The notes: generated by a model from the letters alone, not told the origin. DNA of 17,491 bases from an uncultured Lachnospiraceae bacterium (GCA_948468325.1 CAOKHR010000014.1:1-17491); one strand, 5' to 3'; shown: positions 1 to 8,490, counted from the first letter of the stretch. Translations and numbers: made by a program.

Positions 1-2220
1 CCAGGCGTTTTCTGCCGCCTGACGGTACATGCCGCCGCACAGGAAGAAGACAGCTGGTTTCTCAATGATATAAACGCACAAAGCGGCTGGACGTCCCTTG
101 CAGAGAGCCAGTCTGATTTTTCATCTCCCGTTATTGTTGCCGTAATTGACACAGGCTGTGATTACAGCCATCCCCTGTTTGCAAATTCCCTCTGGATTAA
201 TTCTGCCGAACAAAACGGCATTCCCGGTGTGGATGATGACGGCAATGGCTATATAGATGACATCTACGGCATTGACACCTGTAACCAGGGCAGTGATCCA
301 ATGGATGATTCCGTAAGCACAATTAAAGGACACGGTACTCATGTCGCAGGCTGTATATTACAAACCGCAGGCGTTACGGAAACCGCAAACCCGTTTCAAA
401 TACGGCTCATGCCCATCAAAGCAGGCGATGCTTACGGCAATTTTCATGCCAGAGACGTAGCAGAAGCCATTCGTTATGCCGCAGACAACGGCGCATCTGT
501 AATCAATCTGTCCATAAGCTCTCTGACAAATCCTCCGGTATTGCAGGAAGCATTGGAATATGCGTCCCGGTCAGCAGTCATTGTAGCTTCCGCCGGCAAT
601 CAGGGTGTCCCCACTTCGGACTCTAAGTATACAAGCTGCGGCAATTATTACCCTGCGGCCTGTCCCTATGTGGCAGGAGTCATGTCTTACGGCAAAAACC
701 GCCGATTATCCAATTTTTCTAACTGGGACTTTTCTGCGGGCTATGGTCCGGAATATGAGATTGCCGCTCCCGGCGAAGAAATTCTTTCCTGTACCTACAA
801 CGGCTTAAAAAAAACAATGAGCGGAACTTCCATGGCCGCCGGAATTGTCTCTGGCTGTGCCGCGCTGCTTGCCGCAAAATATGCTCCTTTGCAGCTATAC
901 GATGCAAAAGACCTGACTGCCCACTTAATGTCCGCCGGAGAAAACGAGATTGCTTATACGGATTTATATGGAAAAAATCATTCTTTCCGTCGCATCGACC
1001 TGCAAAAACTGCTTTCCGAACCGCCTGCGCCAAATCTTGCCTTAGAAAACTATTCTGTTATAAAAAACTCTTCTGATCCTGATACTTATGAGCTGAATTA
1101 TACGATTTCCAACAAAGGCTGTTCTGCACGAAATATTAGCGTTGGCATTTCCGCCGATTCACCGGAAGTTATCTTAGATACTGTCTCAAATCCGGCAGAT
1201 ACCCTCTCTGCCCTTTCTGACACTGCCGGAAGTTTTCGTATTTCTCTGCCGGATGGCAGCCAGACTGCCTCGATACAGATTACGCTCCAAATCTCTTGTG
1301 AAAACGGCGCAGATGTTTCCGACACCAAACGATTTTCCTGTGAAAAAACACTTTCCATAACGACAGAAAACCCTCCATCCTGTTCAGAAACTGAAATTCC
1401 GCTGCAGGGCATTACCGTTTCTGCCTCTCCACAGCTTGTTATGCAGGCAGGAACCTCATTACATCTTACCGTTTCCTATCTTCCCCAAAACACCACAGAT
1501 GATAAGAACCTGACATTTTTAAGCAGCCAGCCTTTGATTGCAGATGTTGACGAAAACGGTGTCATTTGGGCGAAACAAAACGGTACTGCAAAAATTACGG
1601 TTATTTCATCGAAACAGCATACCAGACAGATTACGGTCATTGTTTACGATAAAACGAACCTTACGCCAGACATTCCGGATGAATCAGACTCGCTTCTCAC
1701 TGTCCCGGAAAAACCTGCCGTAGAAGAACAACCTTCCTCTGTCATAAAAAAGGGATCTGTGTATACCATTGGGAACTTGAAATATAAAGTAACAAACGCT
1801 TCCATGGATGGCAGCGGAACGGTGTCTTTGATTGGTACAGCGAAAAAAAAGGCATCCCTTTCTTCCCTTACGGTAAAAAATACCGTCCGAATCCAGAATG
1901 CCAGATTTCGTGTTACTGCCATAGGAAAATCAGCTTTTACCAAATGTAAAAACCTCAAATCCGTAAAAATATCAAATTCTGTCCAAACCATCGGCGCCGC
2001 ATGTTTTTCCAAATGCACTTCCTTAAAAAAACTTACGATCGGGAAAGGGGTCGTCAAAATTTCCTCCCGTGCATTTGACGGATGCCGGAATTTAAAAAAC
2101 ATCATTGTAAAACCCAAAAAAATAGCAAAAATTGCAAAAAATGCATTTCGGGGAATCCATCCAAAAGCGAAATTTCATGCCTCCAATACATTCCTTACTC
2201 AATTGTCAAAATATCAATAA
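1..2220 (+). CDS. Secreted S8 subtilisin-like protease with Big2-like and BspA-type LRR C-terminus, 5'-truncated by window edge
   Basis: An extracellular serine endopeptidase. The frame is open from base 1, so the signal peptide and any propeptide lie outside the window. Counting the first in-window codon as residue 1, the triad is Asp50 (IVAVIDTG), His111 (GHGTHVAG) and Ser277 (SGTSMAAG), with the oxyanion-hole Asn at 200 (SAGNQG). A VDDDGNGYIDD stretch at about 75-86 is typical of the calcium-bound subtilases that carry it. After the catalytic domain come a beta-rich region (about 340-465), a Big2-like domain (about 468-551) and a Lys-rich LRR_5/BspA-like region (about 582-726) with repeats such as IGKSAF-KC-NLKSVKI. 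There is no LPXTG anchor. The internal ATG at 229 is not a credible start because the catalytic Asp lies upstream of it. The 3' end overlaps the convergent STAS gene by 26 bp. Family call is secure; a link to the operon is not shown. Confidence 0.93.
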   Translation, partial: PGVFCRLTVHAAAQEEDSWFLNDINAQSGWTSLAESQSDFSSPVIVAVIDTGCDYSHPLFANSLWINSAEQNGIPGVDDDGNGYIDDIYGIDTCNQGSDPMDDSVSTIKGHGTHVAGCILQTAGVTETANPFQIRLMPIKAGDAYGNFHARDVAEAIRYAADNGASVINLSISSLTNPPVLQEALEYASRSAVIVASAGNQGVPTSDSKYTSCGNYYPAACPYVAGVMSYGKNRRLSNFSNWDFSAGYGPEYEIAAPGEEILSCTYNGLKKTMSGTSMAAGIVSGCAALLAAKYAPLQLYDAKDLTAHLMSAGENEIAYTDLYGKNHSFRRIDLQKLLSEPPAPNLALENYSVIKNSSDPDTYELNYTISNKGCSARNISVGISADSPEVILDTVSNPADTLSALSDTAGSFRISLPDGSQTASIQITLQISCENGADVSDTKRFSCEKTLSITTENPPSCSETEIPLQGITVSASPQLVMQAGTSLHLTVSYLPQNTTDDKNLTFLSSQPLIADVDENGVIWAKQNGTAKITVISSKQHTRQITVIVYDKTNLTPDIPDESDSLLTVPEKPAVEEQPSSVIKKGSVYTIGNLKYKVTNASMDGSGTVSLIGTAKKKASLSSLTVKNTVRIQNARFRVTAIGKSAFTKCKNLKSVKISNSVQTIGAACFSKCTSLKKLTIGKGVVKISSRAFDGCRNLKNIIVKPKKIAKIAKNAFRGIHPKAKFHASNTFLTQLSKYQ

Positions 2221-2491
2221 ACCCTGTGACATCAAACACATCCATCACGTCTTCATTGACATTGCAGATCACCATACTGCCCTGACGGTTCATAATTTTC
2301 TGCGCAGACAAAAGTACCCGAAGTCCGGCAGATGAAATATATGCCAAATCCGCAAAATCCAGCCGCAATTCCTCCACGCCGGAAATGTCTTCTTTCAGTT
2401 CCGCCTCAAGCTGCGGCGCTGTCGTTGTGTCTAACCTGCCTTCCAATAAAATCTCTAATTTGTTTCCTTCTCTTTTTTTTGTAATTGTCAT
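2195..2491 (-). CDS. STAS-domain anti-sigma factor antagonist (RsbV/SpoIIAA-like)
   Basis: A 98-residue, single-domain STAS protein. In partner switching such proteins bind a HATPase anti-sigma kinase when unphosphorylated and are released when that kinase phosphorylates a Ser. The sequence has the expected strand-helix pattern: LEILLEGRLDTTTAPQLEAEL at the N-terminus and YISSAGLRVLLSAQ at 51-64. The phosphoacceptor should be Ser53 or Ser54, in the position of the DSSGL loop of SpoIIAA. A good ribosome binding site (AAAGGAG, 7 nt spacing) precedes the ATG, and the gene starts 25 bp after the acetyltransferase stop. It is the last gene of the operon, and two genes upstream is a SpoIIE phosphatase/HATPase fusion that could supply both dephosphorylation and phosphorylation. 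No sigma factor is encoded in the window, so its output partner is unknown. The last 26 bp overlap the opposing protease gene. Confidence 0.93.
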   Translation of the reverse strand: MTITKKREGNKLEILLEGRLDTTTAPQLEAELKEDISGVEELRLDFADLAYISSAGLRVLLSAQKIMNRQGSMVICNVNEDVMDVFDVTGFIDILTIE

Positions 2492-2516
2492 ACTCTTACT
2501 CCTTTACTTCATTTTA

Positions 2517-3692
2517 TTATACTAATTCCGTAAAACAGACCGGACAAAGCACATTTAATTTCCCCGATAACTCCGGAAACGCTTTTCCTTTGCCAAAAAA
2601 CAAGTCTGTTACCGTTTCTACTGTAACTGTCTGGCGCGCCGCACGATTTAAACGAATGAGCCTGCCGCCATTTGGCGTTATGACAAAACGAAAAGAACCG
2701 TTATTTTCCCTGATCAGCTGATCCTGTACCAAAAATTCAAATTCCAGATGTTCCTTCGCAGTCATCCGCTCCACAAAAGCAGAAAGATTTACGATGCGCA
2801 CCATCGAAGCCGGATGCACCTGCCGGTTTAACCCTTTTGACTGCGGCAGTCTGGTGTCCGGAAGAAATCCTTTGATTTTGAAAGACTGCCTGCCGGAAAA
2901 ATAATCGGACAAAACGCCGACTGCCTCCGCAGCTGCCGCATCCCAATCCGACAATGCGGTATCCGAACCTTTTTCCGGCGCAAGAATCACTTCCCACACT
3001 TCCGGTCCGCCCTCATCTCCGCTAAAACAATATCCTGTCAGCCTATTCCCACGGTAAAACAGCAGAATTCCGCCATTCATGGCTTTCTGCTCTCTCTGGC
3101 AGCGTTTCATATAAGAAAGACTTCTGTCTGCATAAACCATACAATTTCCCGCAAGAATGTCAGACGAAAATTTTGACGCCTCTGCCAGATCTTTCTCTTC
3201 TGCAGGCCTTAAGCGCAGTTTCTGCCTAAAATCCGCATCTGTCTTTTCCCTGCAGCAGACCGTCAGCGTTTCCTGCACCGACACTGTCCGAAAGCCAAAC
3301 GGCAGATATATGTCTTCTGACGCTGGCGTAAGAAACGTAAACGGCTCTTTTTTTTCATAGAGTTCATAAAACGCCCGATGGAGCATAGCCGCCATCCTTC
3401 CCTGATGACGATAACTCTTTTTGGCAGCAACTGCAACAATAAAATGAACATCCGCCTTTTTTTTGCCCATGCAGACAGAATACGGATTCAAATGAAGCAT
3501 GGATACCATGTCCTCTCCCATTCTTGTCACATAGATTTCATTCTGTGGAGCCACTTCTTTATAATAGTAATCTAAGTATCTTTCTGTATCCTCAGAAAAA
3601 ATTTCTTTCCAGAGCGCTTTTGTTTTTATATGTTCTTCCAAAGCAAGTTTTTCTGCCTGTATCAAATATTTTACTCCTTTTTTTCTTTTCAT
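2517..3692 (-). CDS. Eis-like GNAT N-acetyltransferase with SCP2-like C-terminal domain
   Basis: Predicted cytoplasmic acetyl-CoA-dependent N-acyltransferase. Counting from the TTG start discussed below, the first GNAT domain covers about residues 1-145 and contains the acetyl-CoA loop YRHQGRMAAMLHRA at about 85-98 (the R/Q-x-x-G-x-G/A type motif). A second, degenerate GNAT-like region follows, then an SCP2-type domain at the C-terminus. That architecture and the length of about 380-390 residues match the Eis family, whose studied members acetylate amines of aminoglycosides and Lys-containing peptides. The reading frame can begin at ATG 3692, overlapping the phosphatase stop as ATGA. However, AAAGGAG at 3674-3680 lies 8 nt before a TTG at 3665, so TTG may be the real start (382 residues). 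Substrate unknown. In an export locus it could modify the product, give self-protection, or serve the host cell more generally. Confidence 0.88.
   Translation of the reverse strand: MKRKKGVKYLIQAEKLALEEHIKTKALWKEIFSEDTERYLDYYYKEVAPQNEIYVTRMGEDMVSMLHLNPYSVCMGKKKADVHFIVAVAAKKSYRHQGRMAAMLHRAFYELYEKKEPFTFLTPASEDIYLPFGFRTVSVQETLTVCCREKTDADFRQKLRLRPAEEKDLAEASKFSSDILAGNCMVYADRSLSYMKRCQREQKAMNGGILLFYRGNRLTGYCFSGDEGGPEVWEVILAPEKGSDTALSDWDAAAAEAVGVLSDYFSGRQSFKIKGFLPDTRLPQSKGLNRQVHPASMVRIVNLSAFVERMTAKEHLEFEFLVQDQLIRENNGSFRFVITPNGGRLIRLNRAARQTVTVETVTDLFFGKGKAFPELSGKLNVLCPVCFTELV
3674..3680 (-). promoter_or_regulatory. Ribosome binding site favouring a TTG start for the acetyltransferase
   Basis: On the minus strand AAAGGAG is followed by 8 nt and TTG (3665-3663). 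The ATG at 3692 lies upstream of this site and has no comparable Shine-Dalgarno sequence at normal distance, though it could be reached by ATGA coupling. If TTG is used, the protein starts MIQAEKLALE and the overlap with the phosphatase gene disappears. Confidence 0.6.
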
Positions 3693-5815
3693 CCAATTAC
3701 TTTTTGAATTGTGAGGATATTTTTTCCGTCCTGATAAGCATATTCCATCGTATCCATGCTTTTTTTCACCATAAAAATACCCAAACCGCCAATTTCCCTT
3801 TCTTCTGCCGAAAGACTGGTATCCGGATCTTTTTTCTCAAGCGGATTATAAGGCGTCCCCTCATCCATAAAACGGATGACCGCATGAAGCGGTTCGCCCT
3901 CAAACGCAATCTGTATTGTTGCCGGTCCTTCTTCCTCACCATAAGCATAATTTGCAATATTGACAAAAATTTCTTCCACCGCAATTGCAATCTGTGTCTG
4001 TGCCTTTTTGGGGCAGTTTTTCTCTTTCAGCCTGCTTTGCACAAACTCCAGTACCTCGTCCAGAGACTCTGTTTTTGCCGCAACGATTTTCTCTTCTGCC
4101 GCCGGTTCATTTTTCTTACACCCATGATATAAAAACGAAAGCATGGTAATGTCGTCAAACTGCGGTGCATCCCCGACAAACCGGTCAATCTCATCCTGAA
4201 CCGTTTCCAGCAATGTTTCGCATCCCTTTTCTTTTCCTTTGTTTAAAGCCGCTAACATACGCTCTGTTCCAAAAAGTTCATCATTTTTATTCGTTGCCTC
4301 TGCAACGCCGTCTGTGTAGACAAACAGTGCATCCCCCGGACAGAATTTCATCTCATATTCCCGGTATCTCGCCCCTTCCATTCCGGCAAGGACAAACCCA
4401 TGCTTATCGCGGAACAGCTCATATGCTCCGCCTGCCCTGCGGATTGCCGGATATTCATGGCCTGCATTTGCGCATATCATATTTCCGCTCGAAATCGTAA
4501 GGATTCCGATCCAAACCGTGACAAACATCTCCGCCTCATTATTTTCGCAGAGCTGATTGTTGACTTTTTCTAAAATTTCTTTTGGAGAACTGCCGTTTAA
4601 CGCCGAATTCTTTAAAAGCGTCTTGGCAATCACCATAAACAGCGCCGCCGGAACGCCTTTTCCGGAAACATCCGCCATTACAAGCGCCAGATGATCTTTA
4701 TCAATCAGGAAAAAATCATAAAAATCGCCGCCTACTTCTTTTGCCGGATTCATAGAAGCATAAATATCAAACTCCTCTCTTTCCGGAAACGCCGGAAAAA
4801 TACAGGGCAGCATGGATGCCTGAATTTCTGTCGCCACATTCAGTTCCGCCCCCATGCGCTCTTTTTCCGCAGTAATTACGGTTAAATTTTCAATATAATC
4901 ATTGATTTCCTGTTCCATCTGCTTAATGGAAGCGCAGAGAAATTCTATCTCATCTCCTGTATGGATTTTTAGCTTTGAAATTGCGGACTGGACGTTTTCT
5001 TCTCCGTGCTTTCCTTTGTCGGATACAAAAGAAGCCGCCGCCCACGCAAGGCTTTTAATCGGAGCGATGATAATTTTGCTCATCAGATAAATCAATGCCG
5101 CCAAAAGAACAACGGTAATACCTGCCAGAACAAGACACAGATTCCGCAAAAAATCCTGACGGTTCTGCATCACCTCATCCATGGAAATATCTACCAGCGC
5201 CGTTGCCACGTATTCCCCATTGGAATCACAAATCCCTGCGCCCGCAGAACAAAGCCAGCCATAATCCGGATAATTTGTCACATATGCCGGAAAATCATAT
5301 TCCCTCTGTTTCATCCTCGCTGCATTGCTCTCCTCAAAGGGATCACAAGTGCCTGAAAGGCAGGCATCTTCCCCAGTTGAGCCATCTGCCAGATAAATGC
5401 CGTAAAGTGTTTCACTGTCCATATACCCGATATAAATAGAAGAAACCTGATTGGCCTCTCTGATTTTGTGCAGTACATCCAGCGTATCCTGATATTCACT
5501 CATTTCTAAAACCGTATCGTATCTGCCATAATAGGCCTCCCAGTCTGCATCCGAAAAATGTTCAAAATCCGGCGTCCCGCCACTTTCCTCACAAACATCC
5601 CGATAAATTTCCAAAACAGCGTCCCGCAGCGCCTTTACTCTCTCTGTGTCTAATGTTACCGCAGTTGTTTTAGCCAGATTCATTGTCATCGACTCAAAAT
5701 GATTATAAATGGAAGCAGAATATACCCGATAACTGATCACTGCAGCCGTTCCGGCCAGCATAAGTGCAGAAAACAGCACTGCACAAACCGTCTTAATCCT
5801 TAAAGAAACTTTCAT
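3689..5815 (-). CDS. Membrane sensor - SpoIIE (PP2C) phosphatase - HATPase fusion (RsbU/RsbW-type)
   Basis: A 708-residue signalling protein. Start chosen at ATG 5815 because a perfect TAAGGAGG sits 5 nt upstream; the same frame runs up to 5839 but without a site. Order of parts: TM1 (about 10-29); an outside sensor region of about 190 residues with Cache-like character and five Cys; TM2 (about 224-246); HAMP (about 247-305); a SpoIIE-type PP2C phosphatase (about 335-565) with metal-site motifs GGDFYDF (362-368), DVSGKG (382-387), YTDGV (500-504) and FDDIT (553-557). The C-terminal HATPase (about 580-705) has a full N-box E615-x3-N619, a G1-like DEGTPYNP (651-658) and GGLGIFMVKK (676-685). 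Known phosphatases of this type dephosphorylate STAS proteins, and HATPase domains of this type phosphorylate them, so one polypeptide may do both to the STAS protein encoded two genes downstream. The stop overlaps the next gene as ATGA. Confidence 0.93.
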   Translation of the reverse strand: MKVSLRIKTVCAVLFSALMLAGTAAVISYRVYSASIYNHFESMTMNLAKTTAVTLDTERVKALRDAVLEIYRDVCEESGGTPDFEHFSDADWEAYYGRYDTVLEMSEYQDTLDVLHKIREANQVSSIYIGYMDSETLYGIYLADGSTGEDACLSGTCDPFEESNAARMKQREYDFPAYVTNYPDYGWLCSAGAGICDSNGEYVATALVDISMDEVMQNRQDFLRNLCLVLAGITVVLLAALIYLMSKIIIAPIKSLAWAAASFVSDKGKHGEENVQSAISKLKIHTGDEIEFLCASIKQMEQEINDYIENLTVITAEKERMGAELNVATEIQASMLPCIFPAFPEREEFDIYASMNPAKEVGGDFYDFFLIDKDHLALVMADVSGKGVPAALFMVIAKTLLKNSALNGSSPKEILEKVNNQLCENNEAEMFVTVWIGILTISSGNMICANAGHEYPAIRRAGGAYELFRDKHGFVLAGMEGARYREYEMKFCPGDALFVYTDGVAEATNKNDELFGTERMLAALNKGKEKGCETLLETVQDEIDRFVGDAPQFDDITMLSFLYHGCKKNEPAAEEKIVAAKTESLDEVLEFVQSRLKEKNCPKKAQTQIAIAVEEIFVNIANYAYGEEEGPATIQIAFEGEPLHAVIRFMDEGTPYNPLEKKDPDTSLSAEEREIGGLGIFMVKKSMDTMEYAYQDGKNILTIQKVIG

Positions 5816-5820
5816 CTTAA

Positions 5821-5828
5821 CCTCCTTA
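5821..5828 (-). promoter_or_regulatory. Ribosome binding site TAAGGAGG deciding the phosphatase start
   Basis: The TAA stop of the MATE-HATPase gene (5828-5826) is itself the first part of TAAGGAGG, 5 nt before ATG 5815. This fixes the start at 5815 rather than 5839 and suggests translational coupling between the two signalling-domain fusions. Confidence 0.85.
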
Positions 5829-7565
5829 TATGCGTACAATCAGGGAATTAAAGCCCTGATACTGCCGGTAAAAAAAGTGCTTCGCTTTCTGTTTAATAAC
5901 AAGCATTCCCATAGCGTCCATATCATAGCTCCCTTCGGCGCTGGCCCGCTTTGTCTCCATAGAAAACGGATTAAATATTTTGGCATTGTCCCGTATATGC
6001 AGCTCAAATTCCGAATCATCCAGAGCGATTAATGTAATCTGTATATAGCCCTCACTCTGCTCTTCAAACGCTTTTTGAATAATCAAAAGACAGATTTCCT
6101 CCACTGTCATCATTACATAATAGCGCTGCTTTTTGTCCGCCTTCCACTTCCTGCAAAATCCTTCCACTTCTTCCAGCATACCGCCAAGATTCTCATTCCT
6201 GCCCTCAATGGTGCTGCTGTATACCCGCTCCATATCAAACGTTTCCTGTTCTCTTTTGACTTTCTTTAAAACGGAAAATATCAAAAGAGATACGATTTCT
6301 GTCACCGGAAAAAGGAACCAGAATTTCTTCATGCCAAGAGGCGCAAACAAAATTGTGCACGGAATCAGAACTGCCGCACCCCTAAGCGTTGCCAGCCAGA
6401 ACGCCAGCCCTTCCTTTTCGCACGACTGATAATAGCTTTCTAAGAGTATACTAATTCCCCCGAACACGCCTCCGAAACAATAAATACGGATGGCATAAGC
6501 TGCCATAGACACAATTTCTGCTCCTTTAAGGCCAAATACCATGCACATCACATTGGGAAAGAGCGCTAAAAGCGCTGCCGAAATCACACCGGCCACACTG
6601 CCATACAAAAGTCCCATCCGCTTAATAGACCAAAGTCCTTTCCGGTTGCGTTCCCCCTGATATGTGCTGGTCAAGGGCTGCATAGCTTTGGCCGTACCGT
6701 CATACAGATATAAAATCAGATAAGAAACATTCTGAACCATATCAAAAACTGCCACACCGTTTTCCCCACTGTAATACATCAGCGTATGATTGGCAATCAG
6801 TAAAAACAGCAGCTGCCAGATGTACTGCACCGAAGTAGAAAATCCCGTTTTAAAACAGAAAAAGAACTTTTTCCACTCTATTTTTTCCACTTTCAAATGC
6901 AGGATATGTTTTTTTCCAAAAACCCCCGGCAGATATACAAGAATTGAAATCAACTGTCCAAGCACGGTAGACAGCGCCGCTCCGGACGCCCCAAAATCCA
7001 AAATTAAAACAAACAGGACATTCATGCCAAAATCAGACAGATTTCCAATTGAAAATCCGATGCTTGCCAGCTTTTGATTGTCATCGTTGCGCAGAAAATA
7101 ATTTAAAATATAAGAGACAAACAGAACCGGCATACCGCATAAAATAATTCTGACATAGTCCCTGCTTGCCATAAACAGAGCGCCGTCTTCCCTGACTGCG
7201 CCTAACACGGCCAAAAGCGGCTCCAAAAACAGATTTCCAAGCACAGCTAAAACAAGACTGCCCAAAAACGCCGCCTCTAAAATCTGCGAAAAACAGCTTT
7301 GCGCCTCTCCTCTTTTCCCTTCACCTAACAGTTTGGAATATTTCACGGAGCCGCCGATTCCCATGCCATGCACCAGTACATTAATCGCCATATAGACCGG
7401 AAGCGCAAGGCTGATCGCCGCAAGGCCGGTAGCCCCCAAACGCTGCCCGACTACAATAGCGTCCGCCATATCTGCAATGGCAAGCGCAGCAGATGATACC
7501 ATGGCAGGCGCCCAAAGCCTGCCAAACATTTTTCCGGTAAACTGATCTTTACTACCTTTTTTCAT
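5826..7565 (-). CDS. MATE-family transporter fused to a degenerate HATPase (RsbW-like) domain
   Basis: A 579-residue membrane protein. Start chosen at ATG 7565: AGGAGG lies 6 nt upstream and the ATG overlaps the previous stop as ATGA. Residues about 10-435 have the hydrophobic pattern of about twelve membrane segments and MATE-like features (LGATGLAAISLALP at 43-56), so it probably exports a small molecule by ion antiport. About 145 residues follow that are not part of a MATE protein. They resemble an anti-sigma-kinase HATPase: TVEEICLLIIQKAF at 487-500, IRDNAKIFNPF at 524-534, MDAMGMLVIKQKAK at 549-562. Compared with the intact domain in the next gene, the N-box Asn is Leu494, the G1 Gly is Ala528 and the GLG loop is AMG, so normal ATP binding is doubtful. 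It may sense or dock partners at the membrane. Transport substrate unknown; export of the NRPS product or self-protection fits the setting. Confidence 0.88.
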   Translation of the reverse strand: MKKGSKDQFTGKMFGRLWAPAMVSSAALAIADMADAIVVGQRLGATGLAAISLALPVYMAINVLVHGMGIGGSVKYSKLLGEGKRGEAQSCFSQILEAAFLGSLVLAVLGNLFLEPLLAVLGAVREDGALFMASRDYVRIILCGMPVLFVSYILNYFLRNDDNQKLASIGFSIGNLSDFGMNVLFVLILDFGASGAALSTVLGQLISILVYLPGVFGKKHILHLKVEKIEWKKFFFCFKTGFSTSVQYIWQLLFLLIANHTLMYYSGENGVAVFDMVQNVSYLILYLYDGTAKAMQPLTSTYQGERNRKGLWSIKRMGLLYGSVAGVISAALLALFPNVMCMVFGLKGAEIVSMAAYAIRIYCFGGVFGGISILLESYYQSCEKEGLAFWLATLRGAAVLIPCTILFAPLGMKKFWFLFPVTEIVSLLIFSVLKKVKREQETFDMERVYSSTIEGRNENLGGMLEEVEGFCRKWKADKKQRYYVMMTVEEICLLIIQKAFEEQSEGYIQITLIALDDSEFELHIRDNAKIFNPFSMETKRASAEGSYDMDAMGMLVIKQKAKHFFYRQYQGFNSLIVRI

Positions 7566-8455
7566 AAGTCCCCTCCTGTTTTTTTCGCACTCCAAACCCT
7601 GTTTTGGCGTATCGGAGCCATATGGCGCTTTGCCATGCGCAGCCCCGGCAGTCCAAGATCCTCCTCTGCATTCATATAACGGTACTGTTCATTGGAAGAT
7701 AAAAAGAATTCCCGCTTGCTAAGATAAGACAATCCCCGAATCGATGTATTCGAACACTCAATACAGCCGTCTAACGTATCTTCCGTCAACCCGAATCCCA
7801 AAGCCAGACTCTGCGCAATCTGATCTGCAAAAACCAGAATTCCGAAAATTCCCAGCTCCTTTCGATGCAGCAGCGCCGTTTTCGCAACATCAGCAGACTT
7901 CGGCATCAAAATTTTATTTGAACCGGATTCCGAAAATCCTCTCCGCAAAATTTCCCATGCCATCCGGATATTGTTGTCGTCCAGCACTTCTACTTTAATG
8001 TCACGCTCCTTTTGCAGACGGTTAATTTGCTTTCGCATATTTGAAAATTTCCTTCCGCAGATTGTCTCATACTCCCTTCTGTCATAAAGATACTCTGATG
8101 CACCTTCCTCTTCCCGAATGGAAAAACATGCGGGATAATACTTCTCCAAAAATGCCTTATCCTCATCCCTGATATAACAGAGAGAAAAGTCTTTTTCCTG
8201 TAAATGCCGGTTCAAAAACATTTTTTTCCCGTCGTCGCTCCCACAGGGAAAAAACCATGTATTTCTCCCGCGGGCGCTGCATTTTACTGTAAAAAATTCC
8301 CCGGACAGATACAGCGTAAGCCCTAAATGCTGCCTCCAAAGATATAGCGACGCAAATGCATGAGACGACAATTCATGCGAAAACATTTGACGAATCTGCT
8401 CAATCTGCCCCTGCTGCTCAAACTGAACTTCCCCTGTGTAGCGGTATTCTTCCAT
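7562..8455 (-). CDS. DUF2156 (LPG synthase C-terminal-like) aminoacyl transferase-type protein
   Basis: A 297-residue soluble protein of the DUF2156 / phosphatidylglycerol lysyltransferase C-terminal family. It shows the family's tandem GNAT-like layout: an N-terminal half starting FASLYLWRQHLGLTLYL (34-48), the recognisable linker GRKFSNMRKQINRLQK (134-149), and a second half with a beta-strand and acyl-binding region (about 200-265) including a YRYMNAEEDLGLPGLRMAKRH segment (258-278). In MprF the equivalent domain uses aminoacyl-tRNA to modify lipids, but this protein has no membrane flippase part, and many stand-alone members have no known substrate. The ATG is preceded by AGAGGA at about 9-10 nt. 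The gene starts 35 bp after the second ABC gene, and its stop overlaps the MATE start. It could add an amino acid to the operon's product or to the cell envelope. Confidence 0.85.
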   Translation of the reverse strand: MEEYRYTGEVQFEQQGQIEQIRQMFSHELSSHAFASLYLWRQHLGLTLYLSGEFFTVKCSARGRNTWFFPCGSDDGKKMFLNRHLQEKDFSLCYIRDEDKAFLEKYYPACFSIREEEGASEYLYDRREYETICGRKFSNMRKQINRLQKERDIKVEVLDDNNIRMAWEILRRGFSESGSNKILMPKSADVAKTALLHRKELGIFGILVFADQIAQSLALGFGLTEDTLDGCIECSNTSIRGLSYLSKREFFLSSNEQYRYMNAEEDLGLPGLRMAKRHMAPIRQNRVWSAKKTGGDL

Positions 8456-8490
8456 TTTTTGTTTCCTCTTTTTCTTCTATTCTGCAACTA

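Noticed and set aside
1644..2117. 157-residue minus-strand ORF opposite the protease
   Set aside because: Shadow of the Big2/LRR region of the protease, which has clear domains in its own frame.
3524..4132. 202-residue plus-strand ORF
   Set aside because: Antisense to the end of the acetyltransferase gene and the phosphatase gene; Phe/Cys/Arg-rich low-complexity product with no domain.
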